64,000 bases of DNA from Salinicoccus sediminis (GTDB lineage Bacteria > Bacillota > Bacilli > Staphylococcales > Salinicoccaceae), in the NCBI RefSeq assembly GCF_000986795.1, contig NZ_LAYZ01000001.1, forward strand, positions 434,001-498,000, in the 5' to 3' direction. The stretch's first letter is position 1, and the number at the start of each line of letters is the position of its first letter. The position numbers and the translations under genes were made by a program. Under the pieces are notes generated by a model that did not search any database, was not told the DNA's origin, and saw only the letters and a list, made by a program, of their open reading frames with translations. Below, in pieces: positions 37,800-46,428 of the stretch.

Positions 37800-40022
37800 A
37801 TGAATGATTATAAGGATACAAATTTTTTCTTCGCAGGCACTGTAATTGATGGCAAGGATTACACAAATGATTTTGTCGAAAATAATGAATGGCGTCTTGG
37901 ATGGGTAGACCAGGAAGATAATGATCAGTATCAATTGATGCGGACGTATTATGATCAGATGAAAGAGGGGGACTATCTTATCCTCAAGTCCACCTACACC
38001 CGCAAAAATGACCTGCCTTTCTATAACCCTAACAATAAGTCCGCATCCGTTATGAGGATTAAAGCTGTAGGAGTGGTGAAAGAGAATCTCGAAGATGGAC
38101 ATACCATCAGAATCGAATGGATCAGGGATCATCGTTCAACCATGAAGGAATGGTACTTCTACACCTCGAGGGTTGCGATCTGGAAGTTGGACACAGATTA
38201 TTACTTAAGCAATCATTTGATTGATTTCACCTTAAATGATGTGGAACAGGACTACACCATCTTTTTATATGACGAATACTGGAAAAACCAGTTTTATAAT
38301 GAAGAACAGTTTCAGGAGTATGTATCATCCCAGCAGGAGGCCAAATTTGATAACCAGTTTGGCTGGATCGATTTCTATCAGGAATTTGCTGATAAGCTTC
38401 GCCCCTACTCCAGCGACAGAACAAAACTGATTGAAAAAGTGACTGATGCCTACAACAAGAGCGGGATGACCCTACCAAAAATGGAGAAAGATTATAACGC
38501 CATCGATATCGACCCATTTACCATTTTTGCCTTTTTCAACAAAGGAATTAAAGATGAAAATCGAATCAAAATCATCCAGGAATTAAAAGAAGAGTTTTCC
38601 GTCACTGCATCTGTACCAGAAACTTTTGATGGTATTCCTGTAGTGAATAATATGAAAGCAACATTCTATGGTTTCATAGGTGACAGGGATGAATATGATA
38701 TAGATAACTTATGGAGTGTCTTCAATGCTGCATTGGATTATGCGGATAATGATACAGAAGAAAGTAAAAGGGAATTCATCAAACGATTTGATACGGCCAT
38801 TAACCAAAAATATGTTAAATGGAAATTGACCATGGGACTTTACTGGATTCGCCCCAAGGCGTTCATCAATTTGGATGCGAGAAATAGAGAGTTCATATCC
38901 ATAGACAAAAATATGGACTCAGACTTCATAAACAGATTTGTTCCCATAAACAAAGTACCTTCGGCCACAGAGTATATTGCGATGATTAAAACTGCACAGT
39001 CTTCCATGAAAAGCGGCAATTATAAATTTAAAAGCTTCCCTGAGTTGTCTTATCACGCCTGGATTTCACACAATAAATATAGTGAAGTTGGAAGGGATAC
39101 AGGGACTACGACTGAAGTACCGCTTGAAGAGGCTGAGCTTTCTGAATATGCAGGTAAACTCGTCTCTTCAAAAAATATAATATTAAGAGGTGCTCCCGGT
39201 ACAGGAAAGACCTATCTCGCCAGAAACATTGCCGCCGAAGTTGTCAGTGCCGGGAGGGTTAAAAGTTTTGAGCATCTGGATGAGGTCCCTCAGAACAATA
39301 TAGAATTCATCCAATTCCACCCGAGTTATGACTACACTGATTTTGTTGAAGGCTTTCGGCCAACCATTGATGAAGAGACCGGTGAAATGCGCTACGAGAT
39401 CATTCCAGGAATCTTTAAGAATTTCGTAACCAGAGCAGCTTCCAGACAGCACACAGGAGAAAAGTTCGTCTTCATCATCGATGAAATCAACCGGGGTGAA
39501 ATCTCTAAAATTTTCGGTGAGCTGTTCTTCGCCATAGACCCTGGATACCGAGGGAAAAAAGGTGCGGTCAAAACGCAATATTCCCCCATCAACGATGTGA
39601 ATAAAGTACTTTATGTGCCGGATAATGTCTACATCATTGGAACGATGAATGATATAGACCGCAGTGTCGAAAGTTTTGACTTTGCGATGCGCCGTCGCTT
39701 CAGGTTCATTGAAGTGACAGCCGGAAGCCAACTCGGAATACTCTCAGGTCAAATTGATGATTATGATGGTGCCGCCACTCGCCTGATCAGGTTGAACAAT
39801 GCGATATCTGAAGTCGAGGGACTGAATAGTCATTATCATATCGGCCCCAGCTACTTCCTGAAATTGAATGATATAGATAATGATTTTGAATTATTATGGC
39901 AGGATTACCTCGAACCTTTGCTGGAAGAGTATGTACGGGGGTTCTTTGATGAAGCAAGCATACTCTCGGATTTAAAGGCTGCATATGATGGGCTCCATCA
40001 GGAGATTGACTATGAAGACTAA
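37800..40022 (+). CDS. mcrB: McrB-type GTP-dependent restriction ATPase
   Basis: AAA+ motor subunit of a modification-dependent restriction system, 740 residues. Walker A GAPGTGKTY is near residue 464, Walker B FVFIIDEINRGEISKIFGE, and the McrB GTP signature GTMNDIDRS is intact. The N-terminal about 130 residues (FFFAGTVIDGKDY, MKEGDYLILKSTYTRKND) look like an EVE/PUA-like reader for modified bases, unlike the E. coli McrB N-domain; inference. SD AAGGGGG is upstream. mcrC overlaps the 3' end by 11 bases. Confidence 0.92.
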   Translation: MNDYKDTNFFFAGTVIDGKDYTNDFVENNEWRLGWVDQEDNDQYQLMRTYYDQMKEGDYLILKSTYTRKNDLPFYNPNNKSASVMRIKAVGVVKENLEDGHTIRIEWIRDHRSTMKEWYFYTSRVAIWKLDTDYYLSNHLIDFTLNDVEQDYTIFLYDEYWKNQFYNEEQFQEYVSSQQEAKFDNQFGWIDFYQEFADKLRPYSSDRTKLIEKVTDAYNKSGMTLPKMEKDYNAIDIDPFTIFAFFNKGIKDENRIKIIQELKEEFSVTASVPETFDGIPVVNNMKATFYGFIGDRDEYDIDNLWSVFNAALDYADNDTEESKREFIKRFDTAINQKYVKWKLTMGLYWIRPKAFINLDARNREFISIDKNMDSDFINRFVPINKVPSATEYIAMIKTAQSSMKSGNYKFKSFPELSYHAWISHNKYSEVGRDTGTTTEVPLEEAELSEYAGKLVSSKNIILRGAPGTGKTYLARNIAAEVVSAGRVKSFEHLDEVPQNNIEFIQFHPSYDYTDFVEGFRPTIDEETGEMRYEIIPGIFKNFVTRAASRQHTGEKFVFIIDEINRGEISKIFGELFFAIDPGYRGKKGAVKTQYSPINDVNKVLYVPDNVYIIGTMNDIDRSVESFDFAMRRRFRFIEVTAGSQLGILSGQIDDYDGAATRLIRLNNAISEVEGLNSHYHIGPSYFLKLNDIDNDFELLWQDYLEPLLEEYVRGFFDEASILSDLKAAYDGLHQEIDYED

Positions 40023-41328
40023 AGACAACACAGTGACCGCTATAGATGATGTCACAATCAGCGATGATTTCATAGGCAGAATTGCGAATAAAAACATTGA
40101 AGATCTGGAGACTTCCAACCTGTTCCTGTTCCCACCTAAATTAAGTGACATCGATGATCTTGATGCTTCACACTTTCTAATGATGGCAAACAGTGAACGT
40201 ATAAGAACTACGAATGTGATGGGCAGCATCGGTTATAAAGATGAACGCCTGTTCATAGGTTCTAGATTTGATGTAGATAATGACTATTTCTTTTATTATA
40301 TGCTTAAAAAAGTACTGAATATGAATGTGATCAATACTGAAGTGAACATGGAACATCAGAGCAGCTTTTTGGAATTGTTGATTCCCCTGTTTCCTAAGCT
40401 TTTAAATAATGCGATGAAGAAAGGCCTATATAAAGAATATAAGGTACAGCATCACAATGATACTAATGTAAAAGGGACTATAGATTTCAAAAGACATTTG
40501 AAGAAAAATGTTCCTTTCCTCGGTAATATAGCCTACAACACTCGTGAGTTCAGTTACGAAAATCATGTTATTCATCTGATCAGATATACTATAGAGTTTA
40601 TAAAGAGAAGGAAAAGTTTGAGGAAAGTCCTATATATGAATGACATCACAAAAGAAAATATACATGTCATTGAAGAAAATTCGACCCACTTTGCCTCCAT
40701 CCATCTGGCCAAGACAATCCACCTGAACATACGCAGACCAGTGAGGCATGGTTACTACTTCGAATATCAGGCTCTGCAAAGGTTGTGTATCGCCATACTG
40801 AGGGCGGAATCAAATTATTTTAAGAAAAACACGAATGATGAAATATACGGTATCCTGTTTGATGGTGCCTGGTTATTTGAAGAGTACGTTAATACTCTTA
40901 TAGACGATCGATTTATCCATCCACAAAATACAAAAGGCATTGGCAGACATTATTTATTCAATGCCGCGAACGGACTCATCTATCCCGACTTTATAAGCAA
41001 AGATACATTGAATAGAAAGATTGCTGATACAAAGTATAAACCCATCAATAACATACGGGGGCGTGATTACTTGCAAATTATTGCCTATATGCATCGATTT
41101 GAGGCCGATGAAGGATATTTCATCTACCCTTTCCAAGAGAATATGAATAAAACAGGAGAAAATTCATTGTCATTATTATCTGGTGTAAAACATACCAATA
41201 TCAGAGAACCCAATATTATGGTGGTTAAATCAGGTATCGCTATCCCTAGCCAGGAAAAAGACTTCAATGCATTTGAAAGAGCTATGTATGAGGAAGAGAT
41301 CAAGTTGAAGAATAGAATTATTCAATAG
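40012..41328 (+). CDS. mcrC: McrC-type nuclease subunit
   Basis: Endonuclease partner of McrB, 438 residues. The PD-(D/E)xK core is visible as YPDFISKD, then IADTKYKPI (D-x-K), then DYLQIIAYMH. The N-terminal part resembles McrC (NVKGTIDFKRHLKKNVPF, YNTREFSYENHVIHLI). Start at 40012 is set by AGGAG seven bases upstream; the longer ORF from 39985 lies deeper inside mcrB. Transcription ends at an 18-bp hairpin. Confidence 0.9.
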   Translation: MKTKDNTVTAIDDVTISDDFIGRIANKNIEDLETSNLFLFPPKLSDIDDLDASHFLMMANSERIRTTNVMGSIGYKDERLFIGSRFDVDNDYFFYYMLKKVLNMNVINTEVNMEHQSSFLELLIPLFPKLLNNAMKKGLYKEYKVQHHNDTNVKGTIDFKRHLKKNVPFLGNIAYNTREFSYENHVIHLIRYTIEFIKRRKSLRKVLYMNDITKENIHVIEENSTHFASIHLAKTIHLNIRRPVRHGYYFEYQALQRLCIAILRAESNYFKKNTNDEIYGILFDGAWLFEEYVNTLIDDRFIHPQNTKGIGRHYLFNAANGLIYPDFISKDTLNRKIADTKYKPINNIRGRDYLQIIAYMHRFEADEGYFIYPFQENMNKTGENSLSLLSGVKHTNIREPNIMVVKSGIAIPSQEKDFNAFERAMYEEEIKLKNRIIQ

Positions 41329-41330
41329 AA

Positions 41331-41368
41331 AAAGCTTTGGAATCATCAAATGATGATTCCAAAGCTTT
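41331..41368. terminator. Strong bidirectional terminator between mcrC and the second Mrr-like gene
   Basis: Perfect 18-bp inverted repeat with a two-base centre, flanked by A and T runs, placed between two convergent genes. Confidence 0.92.
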
Positions 41369-41408
41369 TATTTATGTTCCTAAAATCCAATTGGCAACAT
41401 TGTTTTAT

Positions 41409-42410
41409 TCAACCTTTATTGAATATATCATCTTTGAACACAAATCCCGAATCAACCAACATGGAGGCAAATTCTGTGTCTTGAATCACCCTTATTCTTT
41501 CCCCTTGCTCATCCTGTGGAATGTCCGCTGTATTTTTATCGAATTCACCTGTAGTGATGAACCATTTGAAAGGTTCCAGATGTTCGAATCTATCGTCTTC
41601 TTCATATTTATAGGCAAGCAGTTGTCTGATTCCCGTGTCATCAGACTTGCCAGTATGCCTCTTGGCCTGTACATATATAACTATATCTAAAGTAGTGAAA
41701 GCTGCCTTTACATCTACATCTGCGATGCTACTGTTCTTTTGGGAGTTCGAATTTTTAGGTGGTATGACAGTAACATCTGCACCAATGGATACCATGTAGG
41801 CTTTAATTAACTCTTCAAAATGCTGATCATTTAATTGAGTGAGATAGTCATGAATTTTCTTTACGATACTTTCTCTTGTAGGAGTGAAGTCATAGACCGG
41901 GACTTTATTTCCATGTTTTATAATCATCTTCTCTATTGTATCTATATCCCTATCATTAAGATATAGGTTAGTTCCTCTATATTTCAACTTGGACGCTAAA
42001 TCAGCTGGGACATATCGATGCCTGCTTATTCCCGTACTGATCATTCTAACCGGGACTACAAATCCTATATCTATACCTTCCGGATTATCGTAGGCGTAAG
42101 GGGACCCGGTCACTTCACAAAGATCGAGCTCATCAGATTTCGGAATCAGCACCCTATCTCCTTTATCCAACTTCAAAAACCTGTACAGGTAATTGCTTCT
42201 CCTTGCAGTCAACCAACTACTGTTGATTTCATTACCCAACTCTACGAAATCGTCTCTAAATTCATGTTGTTCCATTTCTTTTGCATTTCTTAAGACTCTC
42301 TCGGCTTTCTCGCCTTTCAACATAGACCAACCGATAGGAAGCAAATTGTCTTCTTTAAGCAACCTTACTGAAGCGCTATTTTCATGACTGATACGATGCA
42401 TCAAATACAT
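41409..42410 (-). CDS. Second Mrr-like restriction endonuclease
   Basis: Protein of 333 residues. The C-terminal part has the Mrr-type nuclease core: FEELIKAYMVSIGADVTVI, IADVDVKAAF (Asp) and IVIYVQAKRHTG (Q-x-K). The N-terminal half (GNEINSSWLTARRSNYLYRF, KGDRVLIPKSDE, IDIGFVVPVR) resembles an EVE-like reading module. Low identity to the first Mrr-like gene, so not a recent duplicate. AAAGGAG lies eight bases before ATG. It converges on mcrC and is probably another modification-dependent restriction factor. Confidence 0.7.
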   Translation of the reverse strand: MYLMHRISHENSASVRLLKEDNLLPIGWSMLKGEKAERVLRNAKEMEQHEFRDDFVELGNEINSSWLTARRSNYLYRFLKLDKGDRVLIPKSDELDLCEVTGSPYAYDNPEGIDIGFVVPVRMISTGISRHRYVPADLASKLKYRGTNLYLNDRDIDTIEKMIIKHGNKVPVYDFTPTRESIVKKIHDYLTQLNDQHFEELIKAYMVSIGADVTVIPPKNSNSQKNSSIADVDVKAAFTTLDIVIYVQAKRHTGKSDDTGIRQLLAYKYEEDDRFEHLEPFKWFITTGEFDKNTADIPQDEQGERIRVIQDTEFASMLVDSGFVFKDDIFNKG

Positions 42411-42556
42411 AACCTACACTCCTTTTATAAGCTGTATTGGAAATAATAGAAATAACTGTAATTATTCCTATCCTTCCCTAAAGACGTTTGAATCATGTAA
42501 CCAAGTCTTTTTTTGAAATTTTTAATTTTGACTTCTTTCAATGTTTCAAAAGGTAT

Positions 42557-42703
42557 CAGACGTTCGATGCATTGAAGCGCGATATCGACCGATTCATCAC
42601 ATTCTTCAACAAAGAACGCATCACATTAAAAATGGCACAGCTCATCTGAGCTGTGCCAACCATAACCGCTTCTTTTTCTAACTGCCTACTTGACTGGGTC
42701 CAG
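42557..42703 (+). mobile_element. Remnant of an IS3-type insertion sequence
   Basis: A short open stretch reads TFDALKRDIDRFITFFNKER then ITLKMAQL and stops, like the C-terminus of IS3-family orfB transposases (FYNNERI-like motif). About 50 bases later ACTTGACTGGGTCCAGTCCA resembles an IS terminal repeat. The rest of the 376-bp gap (42411-42786) shows no gene. Confidence 0.4.
42627..42657 (-). terminator. Terminator-like hairpin
   Basis: Perfect 11-bp stem GGCACAGCTCA / TGAGCTGTGCC with a two-base loop, followed on the minus strand by five T. It overlaps the end of the IS3 remnant and lies 130 bases past the LTA-synthase fragment. Confidence 0.6.
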
Positions 42704-42786
42704 TCCATACTTTTCTGAAGGGATCTTTTAAAGATGAATATATTGTCTTTTATGCTTCAATATTCTTATTTCAATTTTGATCTGGT

Positions 42787-43683
42787 TCATTCCGGCCTAC
42801 CAGGCGGATTAGAACCGCCATATGATGGATCTCTTTCTGATTCTTCCAGCTCTGGTGCATCCGTTTCATATAGTTCCATGCTCGATTCTCCATAATATTG
42901 TTCAATCAGGCTCGTTTCTTTCCTTGGGTGCTCTTCGAGGATATCCAATTGATCACGATATAGATAATCGATTTCTTTTAACCCATCCAGAGGTTCAGGG
43001 TTATAGAAACGCAGTAGATCTTTCATCAGAATTTCGTTGGAATGGCTTAATTCTTCTCTCGCTTCGTCTCTATAGCGATAAAGTTCTTCTAATTCTTCTC
43101 CGGTAAATTGATCCTGCAGTGCCTCCCCTGACTCTGTATCATAGATTTCCTGTTCAAAGAAAGTATATTCCGGCGTCACTACACGTCCATTTCTGAGTGG
43201 GACGGTATTATCGTGTTCTTCTGATAAAATATCCTGACCCATGAATAGATAGCCATCTGTTTCCATGCCCAGTAGATGCATTAAGGTTGGAAGCATGTCC
43301 ACCTGACCACTGTATGTGTCGGACACTTCACCATTTCCAACCCCGGGAACATGCATGATGAGCGGCACTCTTTGCATTTGAGTGTCATGGTATTGATTCC
43401 ATTCCTCCGGATCTTCACCCACTAAAGGTGCCAATTCCGGGTTTCTCATATCGGAAATGCCATAATGGTCACCATACATGACGATGATCGAATCCTCATA
43501 TAAGCCGCTTGACTTCAAGTAATTGAAGAATTCCTCCAGCGCCTGGTCAGCATAATGTGCTGTGACGAAATAATTGTTGATTGTATCATCCTCTGTCTGG
43601 GCAGCTGGAAACTCCACATTTTCCTCATCCAATGGGTATGGGAAGTGATGGGAGACGGTGAGGAACTTGGAATAGAATGGCTG
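42787..43683 (-). pseudogene. C-terminal fragment of a lipoteichoic acid synthase (LtaS-type sulfatase-fold)
   Basis: About 298 codons of the extracellular catalytic domain: PFYSKFLTVSHHFPYPLDEE, DSIIVMYGDHYGIS, QRVPLIMHVPG and QVDMLPTLMHLLG are typical of LtaS, which polymerises glycerol-phosphate on the cell surface. The membrane segments and the catalytic Thr region are missing. The 5' end is joined to an IS256 end at TGGCTG (43678-43683), a six-base sequence common to both partners, so the break looks like an illegitimate recombination. Confidence 0.8.
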
Positions 43684-43854
43684 CGGAAGATTTCTGTGAC
43701 ATCGTCTTTTTTTACTAGAGCTTGAATAATATCTGATGTAAAATGATCCATAGGGGTCGTCCTCTTTTCTTGGATTTGGTGTGGTAACTTAATCTTACAA
43801 GAAAAGGACGCCCTTTTTCTATTTATTCATTTACACAAACTATTTTACGCTCTC
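43678..43854 (-). mobile_element. Partial IS256-family element (right end and transposase N-terminus)
   Basis: Essentially identical to the last 175 bp of the intact element at 26.1-27.4 kb, including the first about 28 codons of the transposase and the terminal inverted repeat. Fused to the LTA-synthase fragment on one side; the other end abuts the integrase remnant. Confidence 0.9.
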
Positions 43855-43855
43855 A

Positions 43856-44303
43856 TTCAGTGAAATTAATTCCTTAAAATATTATCAACTCAATGATAAT
43901 AAAGTGCACCTCATGGGAACGAAAACAGACACATCAGAGCGGACCATTGAAATACACAAAGACGACATGAATCATATAAAAGCTGTTTTAAGTCAATTTA
44001 CTATTAATCCACATGAATCGATTTTTAATATATCTCACCATGCCGTTGAAAAGACATTTAAACGTGCGCTGCGGGTTTTGAGTATCGATACGACTAAAAA
44101 CCCTTCATTCACTCAGACATACACACTGCAGCTATATCCTAGCGCATGATGTATCTATTTATTACATTAGTCAACGACTAGGCCATAAAAACATAAGCAT
44201 CACTACGAGTGTATATAGTCATTTATTAAAAGATCATTATCAGGAAGATAACGATAAAACCCTGATACTCCTGGGGGTATGTAGTATATTGACCGAATAT
44301 TGA
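43856..44303 (+). pseudogene. Tyrosine recombinase (integrase), 5'-truncated and frameshifted
   Basis: The first frame reads FSEINSLKYYQLNDNKVHLM, TKTDTSERTIEIHKDD; after KNPSF (about 44112) the frame shifts and continues SLRHTHCSYILAHDVSIYYI, SQRLGHKNISITTSVYSHLL to the stop at 44303. The catalytic RHTH, GH and Tyr (VYSH) of phage-type integrases are visible. The N-terminus was removed by the IS256 partial copy. It lies 100 bp from the tRNA gene and its 3' end points toward it, the usual int-att layout. Confidence 0.85.
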
Positions 44304-44307
44304 CCAA
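44289..44307 (+). repeat. Short repeat inside the right island end
   Basis: TTGACCGAATATTGACCAA, 16 of 19 identical to 25053-25071 and in the same orientation, overlapping the integrase 3' end. Confidence 0.4.
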
Positions 44308-44349
44308 ACAATACTCTTTTAATACCCCTTATTCAATGAAGACAAAAAT

Positions 44350-44379
44350 AAAAACCCCATAACCACGCGGGTTACAGAG
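44350..44379 (-). terminator. Terminator of tRNA-Arg(CCT)
   Basis: 10-bp stem with several G-U pairs (44355-44364 with 44370-44379), then five T on the minus strand. Part of the island direct repeat. Confidence 0.65.
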
Positions 44380-44427
44380 TTTTAATGAATATCGTATTTG
44401 GACTTAAGCGTCCCAGAAGGGAGTCGA
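44351..44427 (-). repeat. Right island boundary repeat (att) at the tRNA-Arg 3' end
   Basis: 77 bp, about 92 percent identical to 24943-25020. It includes 44409-44427 of the tRNA gene, whose 3' end is therefore supplied by the island. Confidence 0.8.
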
Positions 44428-44482
44428 ACCCCTGACCTACAGCTTAGGAGGCTGTCGCTCTATCCTGCTGAGCTACTGGGAC
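44409..44482 (-). tRNA. tRNA-Arg(CCT)
   Basis: 74-base cloverleaf: acceptor stem GTCCCAG / CTGGGAC, D arm AGCTCAGC...GAGC, anticodon stem ACAGC / GCTGT with loop CTCCTAA (anticodon CCT), T arm GGTTCGACT, discriminator G. CCA is not encoded. Site of island integration. Confidence 0.97.
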
Positions 44483-44499
44483 ATCGGATTAATAAAACA

Positions 44500-44519
44500 A
44501 AAACCCCCGCAGGGGTTTT
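44500..44519 (-). terminator. Terminator of tRNA-Arg(TCT)
   Basis: 8-bp stem AAAACCCC / GGGGTTTT with loop CGCA; T run on the minus strand. It separates the two tRNA-Arg genes. Confidence 0.8.
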
Positions 44520-44528
44520 CATCTCTAG

Positions 44529-44602
44529 CGTCCTGGGAGGGATTCGAACCCCCGACCGATGGCTTAGAAGGCCATTGCTCTATCCTGCTGAGCTACCAGG
44601 AC
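44529..44602 (-). tRNA. tRNA-Arg(TCT)
   Basis: 74-base cloverleaf: acceptor GTCCTGG / CCAGGAC, anticodon stem ATGGC / GCCAT with loop CTTCTAA (anticodon TCT), T arm GGTTCGAAT, discriminator G; no encoded CCA. Confidence 0.97.
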
Positions 44603-44702
44603 TTAATTCGGACATTTACAATTATAATCAATTTCAACGTCCAAAGTCAAACCTATTTTGAAACTTTATGATGTTTTATTACACCCATTAAGTATGGTTT
44701 CA

Positions 44703-45254
44703 TCATTTGTTGCCTGTCACCCAGTCTTTTTTGAGCATCCTGTACAGGATGCAGTCGTGATAGTGGTCATAGAGGAATTCGTATTCAGCCATCACTGCCT
44801 CCTGTGCGAAGCCGAAGGCTTCCGGGATGGCTCTGGACCTGTAATTTTTATCGCCACATATTATTTCAACGCGGTTGAGACCGAGTCTGTCGAATCCGTA
44901 ATCTATGAGACCTTTGACGGCCCGTTTAACAATGCCCTTGCCTTCAGCATCTTTTGAGATCCAGTAGCCGATCTGCGCCCTCCCCTGTCCGGGTGCCATC
45001 ATATTGTACCCGGTCATGCCGCAGAGTTCCCCCCTGTAGTAGATGGCGACCTCGAGACCGGTGCCTCTGTCGATATTCTCCTGCCAGGCCTGGATGACTG
45101 TGATATAGGAGTCGGGGCTGGTCGAATGGTCGACCCACGGCAGCCATTTCCTCAGATGGTGCCTGTTCTTATCCACTGTCTCGAACAGTTTGAAGCGTTC
45201 TTCCATCTGCACTATTCCGAGTTCTATGTCCTCATCTATCTTTATAATCGTCAT
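44703..45254 (-). CDS. GNAT N-acetyltransferase (RimL/RimJ-like)
   Basis: Acetyl-CoA dependent N-acetyltransferase of 183 residues. The fold signature is seen in MTGYNMMAPGQGRAQIGYWI, GKGIVKRAVKGLIDYGF (acetyl-CoA loop) and EIICGDKNYRSRAIPEAFGF. It resembles ribosomal-protein serine acetyltransferases; the substrate is not known. AGGA lies before ATG. It follows the DCC-family gene by 14 bases and is probably co-transcribed. Confidence 0.9.
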   Translation of the reverse strand: MTIIKIDEDIELGIVQMEERFKLFETVDKNRHHLRKWLPWVDHSTSPDSYITVIQAWQENIDRGTGLEVAIYYRGELCGMTGYNMMAPGQGRAQIGYWISKDAEGKGIVKRAVKGLIDYGFDRLGLNRVEIICGDKNYRSRAIPEAFGFAQEAVMAEYEFLYDHYHDCILYRMLKKDWVTGNK

Positions 45255-45268
45255 GTGATCACTGTCCT

Positions 45269-45637
45269 CTATGATGAAATCATTTTCTTTTTAACTTCAC
45301 TGTCAATCTGGTCGGTGGTGCATGTTTTGTTGCCTGTGAACCTGTGCCTGTTGCGGGCGACCCACTTGTATATTGCGGTCCTGAGGCAGGCGGGCATGAT
45401 TTTTGACAGTCTGACGGCACTGATTCCGCTCGCATCGGCAACGACTTCTATAACAGCATCTGAATGGATGTACAGATCATCCGAATAGTACGCGACAGTA
45501 TCGAAGCCCTTCGGCATGACTTCTTTCAGTTCATCCACGGAGGCGAACCTGACTGCATCTTTCCTGTCGATGCGTGATATGAATTTGGCAAATCCATTGC
45601 AGACGATGCATTTATCGTCAAAATAAAGTATATTCAT
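45269..45637 (-). CDS. DCC-family (DUF393) thiol-disulfide oxidoreductase-like protein
   Basis: 122-residue protein with the family motif DDKCIVCNGF near the N-terminus (DxxCxxC) and AVRLSKIMPACLRTAIYKWV further on. The CxxC suggests a thioredoxin-like redox role; partners unknown. Start at 45637 is fixed by AGGAGG six bases upstream; an ORF extension to 45658 includes the SD itself. Confidence 0.88.
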   Translation of the reverse strand: MNILYFDDKCIVCNGFAKFISRIDRKDAVRFASVDELKEVMPKGFDTVAYYSDDLYIHSDAVIEVVADASGISAVRLSKIMPACLRTAIYKWVARNRHRFTGNKTCTTDQIDSEVKKKMISS

Positions 45638-45675
45638 ACTGTACCTCCTACTCTCCAAAGGAAATGAGGGTGTTC

Positions 45676-45897
45676 ATGAAACAGTTTACCGCGACATTTT
45701 TCACCATACTTGCGATCCTTTACCTGGCAGACCGCTATACGGGCTTTGATATGATGCCGGCCGTCCTGGTCGGCGGCGCTTCTGCCCTCTTCGTCGTCAT
45801 CGTCCTGGCGGTGGCCGGCGGACTGCTCCGGAAGAACCTGTACAGTTTCACCCTGCTCATACTCACTGTCCTCATTCTTTTGAGTCTCATTGTATAA
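45676..45897 (+). CDS. Small two- or three-helix membrane protein
   Basis: 73-residue hydrophobic protein (MKQFTATFFTILAILYLA, PAVLVGGASALFVVIVLA, LYSFTLLILTVLILL) with no recognised family. Start at 45676 is preferred: GAGGG lies upstream, while the ATG at 45664 is too close to any SD. It is divergent from the DCC/GNAT pair and ends at a shared terminator. Confidence 0.6.
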   Translation: MKQFTATFFTILAILYLADRYTGFDMMPAVLVGGASALFVVIVLAVAGGLLRKNLYSFTLLILTVLILLSLIV

Positions 45898-45923
45898 AAA
45901 GCTGAGACCCGCCGTCCCAGCTT
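45896..45923. terminator. Terminator between convergent genes
   Basis: Stem AAGCTG / CAGCTT extended by GAC / GTC, with five T on the minus strand, right after the phosphoesterase stop; it can serve both genes. Confidence 0.7.
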
Positions 45924-46428
45924 ACAGTTTTGTGAGGCTGACTTCCTCCAGTATCTGATGGCTCCTGTCATAGAAGCTCACGATATCATTCTCTGTATCG
46001 AGCACTGCATAGGATTCCGGCCACTGGCCCTTCGACTCGGAAATGCTTCCCGGGTTGATGCAGTAGATACCATCGACGTTTTCGGCTTTTGCGATATGTG
46101 AATGGCCATAGAAGGCGTATTTTGCGCCGTATTCACGGGCGCGCTCAGCAAGTATCTGCCTCGTTTTCTTAATGTCGTAAAAATGCCCGTGCGTGTAGAA
46201 TGCCTTTGATTCATCATTGTACTCTTCGACGGGGTATCTGGTATCGCCGTCCACATTCCCTTTTACACGGTTGAAATGGCTCATCTCCGTATCATCATAA
46301 TGGAATTCGCTGTCTCCGAGATGGACATTCAGCTCCCCGGCATTCCTGCCGTAGGCGTCATATGAAATCCCCTGTTCCCCATGATTGTCACTGATAATTA
46401 ATATTCTAATTGGAATCCTTCCTCTCAT
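45922..46428 (-). CDS. YsnB/YfcE-type metallophosphoesterase
   Basis: Calcineurin-like phosphodiesterase of the MJ0936/YfcE group. Metal ligands: DNHG (near the start), HLGDSE, KGNVDGD, THGHFYD, GHSHIA. ATG at 46428 gives 168 residues but overlaps rdgB by 23 bases; the SD AGGAAGG comes after this ATG and is spaced six bases from an ATT codon at 46410, which would give the family-typical start RILIISDNHG. The true start may be this non-standard ATT. Follows rdgB as in Bacillus (ysnA-ysnB). Confidence 0.85.
   Translation of the reverse strand: MRGRIPIRILIISDNHGEQGISYDAYGRNAGELNVHLGDSEFHYDDTEMSHFNRVKGNVDGDTRYPVEEYNDESKAFYTHGHFYDIKKTRQILAERAREYGAKYAFYGHSHIAKAENVDGIYCINPGSISESKGQWPESYAVLDTENDIVSFYDRSHQILEEVSLTKL

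Noticed and set aside
43904-44149. Separate 81-codon gene
   Set aside because: It is one frame of the broken integrase; the conserved C-terminus continues in the next frame.
25136-44303. CRISPR array or cas genes in the island
   Set aside because: No regularly spaced short repeats and no Cas-like protein are present.
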